Assembly: GCA_902476875.1 (NCBI GenBank)
Contig: CABSFC010000070.1
Location: forward strand, 1-14,373
Direction of reading: 5' to 3'
From: an uncultured Oscillibacter sp.
GTDB taxonomy: Bacteria > Bacillota > Clostridia > Oscillospirales > Oscillospiraceae
DNA: 14,373 bases
The number at the start of each line of letters is the position of its first letter. Position 1 is the stretch's first letter. Position numbers and translations under genes: made by a program. The notes beneath the pieces were generated by a model that saw only the letters and a list, made by a program, of their open reading frames with translations, was not told the DNA's origin and made no database searches. Of the stretch, positions 6,701 through 12,706 are shown in pieces.

Positions 6701-6714
6701 GGATTTCGGAGGTG
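6677..6714 (+). promoter_or_regulatory. Perfect 17-bp inverted repeat: operator and/or RBS-masking hairpin
   Basis: CACCTCCGAAATCCATG (6677-6693), loop GTAT, then the exact reverse complement (6698-6714). The right arm contains GGAGG (6708-6712), the ribosome binding site of the gene at 6720. In RNA reading through from the amidohydrolase the hairpin would bury that site. As DNA it is a symmetric site of the size bound by Crp/Fnr dimers. There is no T run after it, so it is not a classical terminator. A further copy of AAATCCATGG lies at 6642-6651, inside the amidohydrolase gene, 43 nt upstream of the copy in the left arm. Confidence 0.75.
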
Positions 6715-6719
6715 TTCTT

Positions 6720-7436
6720 ATGCGCTACGCGGAACTGCTGGAAATCTGCCCGAAGTTGGAGGCATTTACCGCCCACATCCCGGAAGAGCTGGACGGCCGG
6801 TTCCGTCTGAAGTCTTACGCGCCGCATGAGGTTATCCGGCAGAAGGACTCGCCGCTGGAGACCATCGGCATCCTGCTGAAGGGCTCCTTCCGGGTGGTCA
6901 ACGAATTTGAAAACGGCAACGTGTTTATGATCGAGATGAACGACGCCGTTTCCTTTGTGGGGGAGGTGGCCCTGCTGGCGGGGGCCTCCACTACCTCCGT
7001 CACCATCGAGACCGTGACGGACTGCCTGGTGGCCTATCTGCCCGCCGCCGGCTTTGACGCCTGGCTGCGGCAGGACAGCCGGCTGCTGCGGAGCCTCAGC
7101 GAGCACGTGGCCGCCAAGCTGTACTGCTCCAGCTACAACCGGGGTGAGCGGCTGTTCTACTCCGCAAAATACGTTCTGCTGAAATACATCATCCAGCAGG
7201 CGGAGAGCGGCGGCGTCCGCGGCGCGGGACGGATGGTCATCGGCAAGACCCGCCAGCAGATCAGCGAGGAGGTGGGCATGACGGTGAAGACCATCAACCG
7301 CATCCTGACCAAGTTCTGCAAAGACGGCCTGATCTCCACGGAGCGGGGCAAGGTGGCGCTGGACGCGGGCCAGTATCACCGCGCCCGGCAGGAGCTGAAG
7401 GTCTACATCTCCGAAAACCGGAACGGCGCGAAATAA
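6720..7436 (+). CDS. Crp/Fnr-family transcriptional regulator
   Basis: A 238-residue protein; ATG 6720 follows GGAGG by 7 nt. Residues about 20-125 form the cyclic-nucleotide-binding-type beta roll (ILLKGSFRVVNEFENGNVFM, then FVGEVALLAGASTTSVTIET). The Gly-Glu of the phosphate cassette is present (81-82), but the Arg-Ser/Thr that contacts cAMP is replaced by TTSVT, so cAMP binding is unlikely. There is no N-terminal cysteine cluster of the Fnr type. A long dimer helix (about 126-160) leads to a winged helix-turn-helix, GKTRQQISEEVGMTVKTINRILTKF (175-199, in part). It probably senses a small ligand of the adjacent pathway. Its target is unknown; the palindrome over its own promoter suggests autoregulation. 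Confidence 0.9.
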   Translation: MRYAELLEICPKLEAFTAHIPEELDGRFRLKSYAPHEVIRQKDSPLETIGILLKGSFRVVNEFENGNVFMIEMNDAVSFVGEVALLAGASTTSVTIETVTDCLVAYLPAAGFDAWLRQDSRLLRSLSEHVAAKLYCSSYNRGERLFYSAKYVLLKYIIQQAESGGVRGAGRMVIGKTRQQISEEVGMTVKTINRILTKFCKDGLISTERGKVALDAGQYHRARQELKVYISENRNGAK

Positions 7437-7475
7437 TGCCCGCGCCGGAAAGTGCCCCTTCCGATTCGGCGCATA

Positions 7476-7508
7476 AACCCCCCGGATGGCTTCGCCACCC
7501 GGGGGGTT
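7476..7508. terminator. Bidirectional hairpin terminator between convergent genes
   Basis: AACCCCCCGG (7476-7485) pairs with CCGGGGGGTT (7499-7508). The stem continues inward past one A-C mismatch with TGGC/GCCA around a TTC loop. TTTTAT follows on the plus strand and TTTATG on the minus strand. It lies between the converging regulator and citrate synthase genes. Confidence 0.82.
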
Positions 7509-7513
7509 CGGTT

Positions 7514-8890
7514 TTATCGGTTCTCCATGGGGACATAGCTGCGGTGCTCCTCCACGCACTCGTACCGGGGCCGGATCAGCTTACCGCCAACGCTGAGCTC
7601 CTCCATCCGGTGGGCGCTCCAGCCGGAGATACGGGCCACGGCGAACAGGGGGGTGTACAGCTCCATGGGCAGGCCCAGCATCTCATAGACGAAGCCGCTG
7701 TAAAAGTCGATGTTGGTGGACAGGGCCTCCTTGTGCCGGCGCTCCATCAGAAGCTCCTTGCCGATTTTTTCCACGTTGGCGTACAGGGCCAGCTCCCGCT
7801 CCAGGCCCTTCTCGCTGGCCAGCCGCTGCACATAGTCCCGGAACACCTCGCACCGGGGGTCCGTTTTGGTATACACGGCGTGGCCCAGGCCGTAGATCAA
7901 TCCGCTGCGGTCAAAGGCCTCCTTATTGAGCATCCTGGTCAGATAGTCCGCCACGCAGCCCTCGTCGTTCCAGTCCTTCACATGGGTCTTGATGTCGGCC
8001 ATCATCGCCATGACCTTGCTGTTGGCGCCGCCGTGGCGGGGGCCCTTCAGGGAGGACATGGCCGCCGCGATGGCGGAGTAGGTGTCCGTGCCGGAGGAGG
8101 TGACCACGTGGTTGGTGAATGTGGAGTTGTTGCCGCCGCCGTTGTCGGCGTGGAGGACCAGGGCCACGTCCAGGGTCCGGGCCTCCAGCTCTGTGTAGCC
8201 GCGGTCCTCCCGCAGCATCCGCAGGAAGTTCTCCGCCGTGCTCAGCTCCGGCAGGGGAACGTGGATGAACAGGCTCTCGCCCTGGCTGTAGCGCCAGGCC
8301 TGATAGGCGTAGATGGCCAGCACCGGCATGTTGCTCATCAGCTGGAGGCACTGGCGCAGCACGTTTTCCAGGCCGATGTCGTTGGGCTTGTCGTCGTAGC
8401 AGAACAGCGTCAGGATGCTCCGCTGCATGGTGTTCATCAGATCCTTGGGCGGCGCCTTCATGATGACGTCCCGGAAGAAGTTGGTGGGCAGCGTCCGGTA
8501 GGAGGCCAGCTGCACACAGAAGTCCCGCAGCTGCTCCGCCGTGGGCAGCTCGCCGAAGAGCAGCAGATAGGCCGCCTCCTCGAAGGCGAAGCGCCCCCGC
8601 TTGGCCGAGCCGGTGACCAGCTCCCGGCAGTCGATGCCCCGGTAGTACAGCACGCCGTCGGTGGGGACGATGTGCTCCCCCGCCGTCACGTTGTAGGACT
8701 GGATCTCCGCCACGCGGGTCAGTCCCGTCAGCACGCCGCGGCCGTCCTCATCCCGGAGACCCCGCTTCACGTTGTACTCTTTGTACAGCTTCGGGTCGAT
8801 GTAGTTCTTCTTCTCCCACTGCTCCTTCAGGGACAAAATGGCAGGGGTGATCTCGCAGTAGGCATTTTCCCGGTTCTCTTTCCAAATCAT
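7514..8890 (-). CDS. gltA: Citrate synthase (citrate/2-methylcitrate synthase family)
   Basis: A 458-residue si-type citrate synthase, condensing acetyl-CoA with oxaloacetate in the cytoplasm. Key residues are visible: H247 in VLHADNGGGNNSTFTNHV, H286 in LKGPRHGGAN, H337 in GLGHAVYTKTDPR and the catalytic D395 in NIDFYSGFVYEMLGLP. LYYRGIDCREL (81-91) is the N-terminal family motif. It is longer than the typical 370-430 residues, mainly from an N-terminal extension of about 60 residues that I recall in clostridial members. ATG 8890 has AGGAG 9-10 nt upstream. It stands alone, without aconitase or isocitrate dehydrogenase, so it probably serves glutamate synthesis rather than a full cycle. 2-Methylcitrate synthase activity is an alternative. 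The symbol is a family-level guess. Confidence 0.92.
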   Translation of the reverse strand: MIWKENRENAYCEITPAILSLKEQWEKKNYIDPKLYKEYNVKRGLRDEDGRGVLTGLTRVAEIQSYNVTAGEHIVPTDGVLYYRGIDCRELVTGSAKRGRFAFEEAAYLLLFGELPTAEQLRDFCVQLASYRTLPTNFFRDVIMKAPPKDLMNTMQRSILTLFCYDDKPNDIGLENVLRQCLQLMSNMPVLAIYAYQAWRYSQGESLFIHVPLPELSTAENFLRMLREDRGYTELEARTLDVALVLHADNGGGNNSTFTNHVVTSSGTDTYSAIAAAMSSLKGPRHGGANSKVMAMMADIKTHVKDWNDEGCVADYLTRMLNKEAFDRSGLIYGLGHAVYTKTDPRCEVFRDYVQRLASEKGLERELALYANVEKIGKELLMERRHKEALSTNIDFYSGFVYEMLGLPMELYTPLFAVARISGWSAHRMEELSVGGKLIRPRYECVEEHRSYVPMENR

Positions 8891-8931
8891 AGCAGAGGAC
8901 TCCTTTCGGCGCCGAGGCAGGTGATGATGCA

Positions 8932-8960
8932 ATATTAACACGGATAACTTTCATTTTCAA
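8932..8960 (-). promoter_or_regulatory. Promoter of the citrate synthase gene
   Basis: On the minus strand TTGAAA (8960-8955), a 17-nt spacer and TAATAT (8937-8932), about 42 bp before the start codon. The spacing is ideal and both boxes are close to consensus. Confidence 0.7.
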
Positions 8961-8974
8961 TCGAAAAAATGCCT

Positions 8975-8994
8975 GAAAAACAGAGGCGTTTTTC
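8975..8994. promoter_or_regulatory. Inverted repeat upstream of the citrate synthase promoter
   Basis: GAAAAAC (8975-8981), 6 nt, GTTTTTC (8988-8994), lying just upstream of the -35 box. A regulator site is plausible but unproved. Further out, TTGCAT occurs at 9001 and 9022, 21 bp apart. Confidence 0.3.
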
Positions 8995-9050
8995 TTTATT
9001 TTGCATGAAAATGTTGCGAACTTGCATTTTGCGGAAGAGGGCTTTTGTGA

Positions 9051-9086
9051 AAAACGACGCCATTCCCCGGGGAATGGCGTCGTTTT
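9051..9086 (-). terminator. Terminator of the sirtuin gene (36-nt perfect palindrome)
   Basis: AAAACGACGCCATTCC (9051-9066), centre CCGG, then the exact reverse complement to 9086. On the minus strand it ends in a run of T. It lies 37-72 nt beyond the sirtuin stop codon and ahead of the citrate synthase promoter region. Confidence 0.78.
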
Positions 9087-9122
9087 CAGACGGGTCTTTG
9101 TTGTTTTGCACAAAAAGGGCCC

Positions 9123-9839
9123 TTACAGCTGGGAGAGGACCTCGCCGATGGGGTCGGTGATGACCAGTCCGGCGGCCAGGTCCCGGGCGACGGCGGACTT
9201 GTTGATGAGCACCAGCTTCCGGCCCCGGTAGTAGTTGATGAGCCCGGCGGCGGGGTAGACGTTCAGGGAGGTGCCGCCGATGATGAGCATGTCCGCCTCG
9301 GCAATGGCCCGGACGGAGTCGTTGAGAATCTTCTGGTCCAGCCCCTCCTCGTAGAGGACCACGTCCGGCTTGACGGTCCCGCCGCAGGCGCAGCGGGGCA
9401 CGCCCTGGCTGTGGAGGATGAAGTCGAGGCCGTGGAACTTTCCGCACCGCTCACAGTAGTTCCGGTGGACGCTGCCGTGCAGCTCCAGCACCCGCTTGCT
9501 GCCGGCGGCCTGGTGGAGGCCGTCGATGTTCTGGGTGACGATGGCTTTTAGCTTTCCCTGCCGCTCCCACTCCGCCAGCTTGCGGTGGGCGGCGTTGGGC
9601 CTGGCGTCGGGGGCGAGGAGCTTGGCCCGGTAGAAGCGGAAAAATTCTTCGGGGTTGCTTTCGTAGAAGGTATGGCTTAAAATGACCTCGGGCGGATATT
9701 TCCACTGCTGGTGGTACAGCCCGTCGGTGCTGCGGAAATCCGGGATGCCGGACTCCGTTGAGACGCCCGCCCCGCCGAAAAAGACGATGTTGTCGGAGCT
9801 GTCGGTCCACGCTTTCAGCTTCCTGATGGTTTCCGTCAT
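9123..9839 (-). CDS. cobB: Sirtuin, NAD-dependent protein deacetylase (SIR2 family)
   Basis: A 238-residue SIR2-type enzyme that removes acyl groups from lysines using NAD. The NAD-binding GAGVSTESGIPDFR (23-36) and TQNIDGLHQ (102-110) are intact, with catalytic H121 in LELHGSVH. Zinc is held by C129, C132, C150 and C152; the second pair is unusually close (CAC). GGTSLNVYPAAGL (188-200) binds NAD further. The Tyr-x-x-Arg pair that marks desuccinylases such as SIRT5 and E. coli CobB appears to be Phe67 and Tyr70, so simple deacetylation is more likely. ATG 9839 follows GGAGG by 7 nt. It is divergent from the gene at 9875 and upstream of citrate synthase on the same strand, with its own terminator between. 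Confidence 0.95.
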   Translation of the reverse strand: MTETIRKLKAWTDSSDNIVFFGGAGVSTESGIPDFRSTDGLYHQQWKYPPEVILSHTFYESNPEEFFRFYRAKLLAPDARPNAAHRKLAEWERQGKLKAIVTQNIDGLHQAAGSKRVLELHGSVHRNYCERCGKFHGLDFILHSQGVPRCACGGTVKPDVVLYEEGLDQKILNDSVRAIAEADMLIIGGTSLNVYPAAGLINYYRGRKLVLINKSAVARDLAAGLVITDPIGEVLSQL

Positions 9840-9874
9840 AAAAATCCCTCCATTTCCAGAAAAGGAGCGCCCAT

Positions 9875-10210
9875 ATGAATATCCAGATATTCGGTTCCTC
9901 CAAGTCCTTCGACACCAAGAAGGCCGAGCGGTGGTTCAAGGAGCGCCGCATCAAATACCAATATATTGATGTTCCCTCAAAAGGATTATCCCCCCGGGAG
10001 TACCAGTCCGTCAAGCAAAAAGTTGGCTTCGCGGCCTTGGTGAACACAAAATGCCGGGCCTACGAGGAGCTGTACATGGCCTACATCGCCCCCGACGCCC
10101 AGGAGGAAAAGCTGCTGGAGCACCCCGAGCTGTTCCAGACGCCCATCGTCCGCAACGGAAAAGAGGCCACGGTGGGCTACTGTCCCGACATCTGGGCAAA
10201 ATGGGAGTGA
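9875..10210 (+). CDS. ArsC/Spx-fold protein lacking the catalytic cysteine
   Basis: A 111-residue thioredoxin-like protein of the arsenate reductase/YffB/Spx group. The N-terminus IQIFGSSKSFDTKKAERWF aligns with the family pattern in which a redox Cys sits four residues after the first Gly; here that residue is Ser11. The rest is well kept: GLSPREYQSVKQKVG in the helical insert and LFQTPIVRNGKEATVGYCPD (87-106), including the cis-Pro and Arg93. Other cysteines are C60 and C103. Without the N-terminal Cys, thiol reductase chemistry is unlikely unless C60 substitutes, so a regulatory or binding role is possible. ATG 9875 follows AGGAG by 7 nt. Only 35 bp separate it from the divergent sirtuin start, so promoters must overlap the neighbouring coding sequence. 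Confidence 0.85.
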   Translation: MNIQIFGSSKSFDTKKAERWFKERRIKYQYIDVPSKGLSPREYQSVKQKVGFAALVNTKCRAYEELYMAYIAPDAQEEKLLEHPELFQTPIVRNGKEATVGYCPDIWAKWE

Positions 10211-10313
10211 GACGGCGCGTCGAGGATTGGAGCTTGAGAATGTCAAACGCTCCGTTTCGGCACACGCTCCCATCTCCACGCCTCCGCCTTCACACTGTAT
10301 GAAAGGAGCCGCC

Positions 10314-11168
10314 ATGAACTTTCCCACCCCGCCGAAAAACCGCTTCCTCCGCGGCCTCTACCTGATGGTCCAGCGGTATCTGCGGCACCACGTGGCCATC
10401 CAGAGCGCGGCGCTGGCCTTTTACCTGCTGTTCATGATCTTCCCCTTCCTGATCTTCATCAGCGCCCTGCTGGGCCTGCTGCGGCTGGACGTGGCGGCCA
10501 TTCTCCGGGCGCTGGGGGAGTTTCTGCCCGGGGAGATCGTCAGCTTTGTGGCCGTGTACCTCAACTACGTGGGGGCCAATCCCAGCCCCCAGCTGCTGGT
10601 GTTCGGCTTGTGCTTTTCCATTTACTTCCCCATGCGGGCCACCAACGCCCTGATGCGCTCCGTGCGGACGGCCTACCACCTGGGGCCGCCCCGGGGGGCG
10701 GTGGGCCATATGCTGAAGACGCTGCTGTACACGGTGGTCCTGATCCTCACCATCGCCCTGACGCTGACGCTGATGACCGTCAGCGACCGGATTCTGGCCT
10801 ATGCCGTGGCGCACTTCCACCTGCCGGCCTTCGCGGCGGAGCTGTGGGCGCGGCTGCGCTTTCCCGTGGTGGCGGTGGCGGGCTATTTCGCCCTGTTCTT
10901 CCTGTACGCCCTGGCCCAGGACAGCCGCCAGCCCTGGCGGAACATCTGGCCCGGGACGCTGGCCGCCCTGGCGGCGTGGATGGGCCTGAGCTGGCTGTAC
11001 GCCTGGTATGTGGAGCATATCGCCCACTACTCCCTGCTGTACGGCTCCATCGGAACGGTCATCGTGCTGCTGATCTGGCTGAACATGAGCGCCGTGACCC
11101 TGATCATGGGCGCGGAGCTGAACGGCACGCTGATGAGCCTGCGGAAGGACAGGACCGGCGAGCATTAA
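10314..11168 (+). CDS. YihY/BrkB-family inner membrane protein
   Basis: A 284-residue protein with about six membrane helices (near 32-56, 73-88, 95-110, 134-158, 183-202 and 212-232, then a final one at 247-265). The family block SAALAFYLLFMIFPFLIFIS (31-50) and the C-terminal YGSIGTVIVLLIWLNMSAV...MGAELN are typical. YihY proteins were once misannotated as ribonuclease BN; their actual function is not established. ATG 10314 follows AAAGGAG by 5 nt; an in-frame ATG at 10299 overlaps that site and is less likely. The 103-nt gap before it holds no clear promoter, so it may be read through from the ArsC-like gene. Confidence 0.92.
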   Translation: MNFPTPPKNRFLRGLYLMVQRYLRHHVAIQSAALAFYLLFMIFPFLIFISALLGLLRLDVAAILRALGEFLPGEIVSFVAVYLNYVGANPSPQLLVFGLCFSIYFPMRATNALMRSVRTAYHLGPPRGAVGHMLKTLLYTVVLILTIALTLTLMTVSDRILAYAVAHFHLPAFAAELWARLRFPVVAVAGYFALFFLYALAQDSRQPWRNIWPGTLAALAAWMGLSWLYAWYVEHIAHYSLLYGSIGTVIVLLIWLNMSAVTLIMGAELNGTLMSLRKDRTGEH

Positions 11169-11195
11169 ACGGAGGGGCTTTGCCCCTCCGTTTTT
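11167..11195 (+). terminator. Intrinsic terminator of the YihY/BrkB gene
   Basis: A perfect 12-bp stem, AAACGGAGGGGC (11167-11178), loop TTT, GCCCCTCCGTTT (11182-11193), ending in five T. It begins within the stop codon. Confidence 0.93.
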
Positions 11196-11255
11196 GCTAT
11201 GCTTTTGCGTAGCAAAATCATATGATTTGCCGGTTTTCCGCCCTTCGGGCAACCG
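11192..11255. repeat. Cluster of three adjacent inverted repeats
   Basis: TTTTGCTATGC (11192-11202), loop TTTT, GCGTAGCAAAA (11207-11217) with one G-U pair. Then the perfect palindrome AAATCATATGATTT (11215-11228). Then CGGTT (11231-11235) and GCCC (11240-11243) pairing with GGGC (11247-11250) and AACCG (11251-11255). They share edges and follow the terminator directly. This looks like an intergenic repeat element rather than a gene; no protein start fits. Confidence 0.6.
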
Positions 11256-11262
11256 AACATGA

Positions 11263-11334
11263 TGCGCAAAAACTTCATGCGCGGCAGCTTTTGCTTTTTT
11301 CGTGGCGCGCATACCGCGCATGAAGGTTTGCGCC
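11263..11334. repeat. Long imperfect inverted repeat (REP/MITE-like)
   Basis: The left arm 11263-11284 (TGCGCAAAAACTTCATGCGC then GG) matches the reverse complement of the right arm 11314-11334 at about 19 of 21 positions, around a 29-nt centre. The inner part of the left arm, ATGCGCG (11277-11283), can also pair with CGCGCAT (11306-11312), giving an alternative fold. There is no transposase and I could not identify a target-site duplication. Confidence 0.6.
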
Positions 11335-11372
11335 GAAATCGTGAACGTTTTGGAAATCCCGACGGGCTTTTC

Positions 11373-11401
11373 TTTACATTCCTGGTAAAATGCTCTAAAA
11401 T
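11373..11401 (+). promoter_or_regulatory. Promoter of the aminopeptidase operon
   Basis: TTTACA (11373-11378), a 17-nt spacer and TAAAAT (11396-11401), 42 bp before the chosen start codon. It is one of the best promoters in the window. Confidence 0.75.
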
Positions 11402-11443
11402 AGCGCATATTAGGAAAAACAAACCGAAAGGATGAGAGCTCTC

Positions 11444-12676
11444 ATGGAAGAAAAGCAAAAGGAATACGCCCGTCTGCTGGTGCGGGTGGGCCTGAATGTG
11501 CAGAAGGGGCAGCGGCTGGTGATCTCCGCCCCGGTGGAGTGCGCCTGGTTCGCCCGGATGTGCGCGGAGGAGGCCTACGTCATCGGCTGCAAGGAGGTGG
11601 TCATGAACTGGCACGACGACGCCATGGCCCGGATCAAGTACCTCCACGCCGACGAGGACATCTTCGGCGAGGTGCCCCTGTGGCGGCGGCACTTCTTCAA
11701 CGACTACGCCCTGGAGGGCGCGGCGTATCTGGCCATCTCCGCCTCTGACCCGGAGAATTTCAAGGGCGTGGACTCCAGGCGCATCGTCCGGGCCCAGCAG
11801 GCCAGCGGCAAGGCGCTGAAGGATTTCGACCGCCTCCAGATGTGCGGCGGCTTCCCCTGGTGCATCGCCTCCATCCCCATCCCCAGCTGGGCCAGGACCG
11901 TGTTCCCCGGCGTCAGTGAGGACGAGGCTGTGAACAGGCTGTGGGACGCCATCTTCTCCGCCGTCCGCATCAGCGGCGACGGCACGGCGGTGGAGAAGTG
12001 GGAAAAGCACCTGGCTACCCTCCACGAGCGGATGGAGAAGCTGAACGCCCTGAACTTCAAGTCCCTGCACTACACCAACTCCCTGGGCACCGACCTGACG
12101 GTGGAGCTGCCCGAGGGCCACATCTGGGAGGCGGGCAACGACGTGACCCTGTCCGGCCAGGAATATATCGCCAACATTCCCACGGAGGAGATCTTCACCT
12201 CCCCCCTGAAAACCGGCGTCAACGGCGTGGTGTATTCCGCCATGCCCCTGGTGAACGACGGCACCATCATCGACAAGTTCCACTTCGTGGTGAAGGACGG
12301 CAAGATCGTGGAAGCCCGCGCGGAGAAGGGCGAGGAGGCGCTGAAAGCCGCCATCAGCGTGGACGAGGGGGCCAGCTTCTTTGGCGAGGTGGCCCTAGTG
12401 CCCTACGACAGCCCCATCTCCAACCAGAACATCCTGTTTTACAACACCCTGTTTGACGAAAACGCCGCCTGCCACATCGCTTTCGGCGAGGCGTATCCCT
12501 GCCTGAAGGGCGGCCAGCAGATGAGCAAGGACGAGCTGAAGGCCCGGGGATTGAACGACTCCATCACCCACGTGGACTTCATGGTGGGCACGCCGGACCT
12601 CTCCATCGTGGGCACCACCCACGATGGAAGAGAGATCCCTGTGTTCGTGGACGGCAATTTCGCGCCGGGCATCTGA
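11444..12676 (+). CDS. Aminopeptidase, M29 family (PepS/AmpS-type)
   Basis: A 410-residue cytoplasmic metalloaminopeptidase releasing N-terminal residues from peptides. Metal ligands expected for the family are in place: E249 in NIPTEEIFTSP, E315 in FFGEVALV, H344 in CHIAFGEAYP, and H376/D378 in THVDFMVGTPDLSI. Length matches the usual 400-415. ATG 11444 gives the typical start (MEEK..., then VRVGLNVQKGQ). An in-frame ATG at 11432 directly abuts the AAAGG ribosome binding site and is too close for normal spacing. Both ATGs lie in a perfect 14-bp palindrome (11432-11445). It is the first gene of a three-gene run with the gamma-carbonic-anhydrase-like and AI-2E-type genes (gaps of 30 and 22 nt). 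Confidence 0.93.
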   Translation: MEEKQKEYARLLVRVGLNVQKGQRLVISAPVECAWFARMCAEEAYVIGCKEVVMNWHDDAMARIKYLHADEDIFGEVPLWRRHFFNDYALEGAAYLAISASDPENFKGVDSRRIVRAQQASGKALKDFDRLQMCGGFPWCIASIPIPSWARTVFPGVSEDEAVNRLWDAIFSAVRISGDGTAVEKWEKHLATLHERMEKLNALNFKSLHYTNSLGTDLTVELPEGHIWEAGNDVTLSGQEYIANIPTEEIFTSPLKTGVNGVVYSAMPLVNDGTIIDKFHFVVKDGKIVEARAEKGEEALKAAISVDEGASFFGEVALVPYDSPISNQNILFYNTLFDENAACHIAFGEAYPCLKGGQQMSKDELKARGLNDSITHVDFMVGTPDLSIVGTTHDGREIPVFVDGNFAPGI

Positions 12677-12706
12677 GCCGGGCCCGTTTGAAAAGGAGAG
12701 AAAGAT

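Noticed and set aside
6677..6714. The palindrome as a plain Rho-independent terminator of the amidohydrolase operon.
   Set aside because: No T run follows on the plus strand; instead GGTGTTCTTATG leads straight into the next gene's start.
7436..8938. A 500-codon plus-strand open frame opposite citrate synthase.
   Set aside because: Antisense to an enzyme with all catalytic residues; no ribosome binding site.
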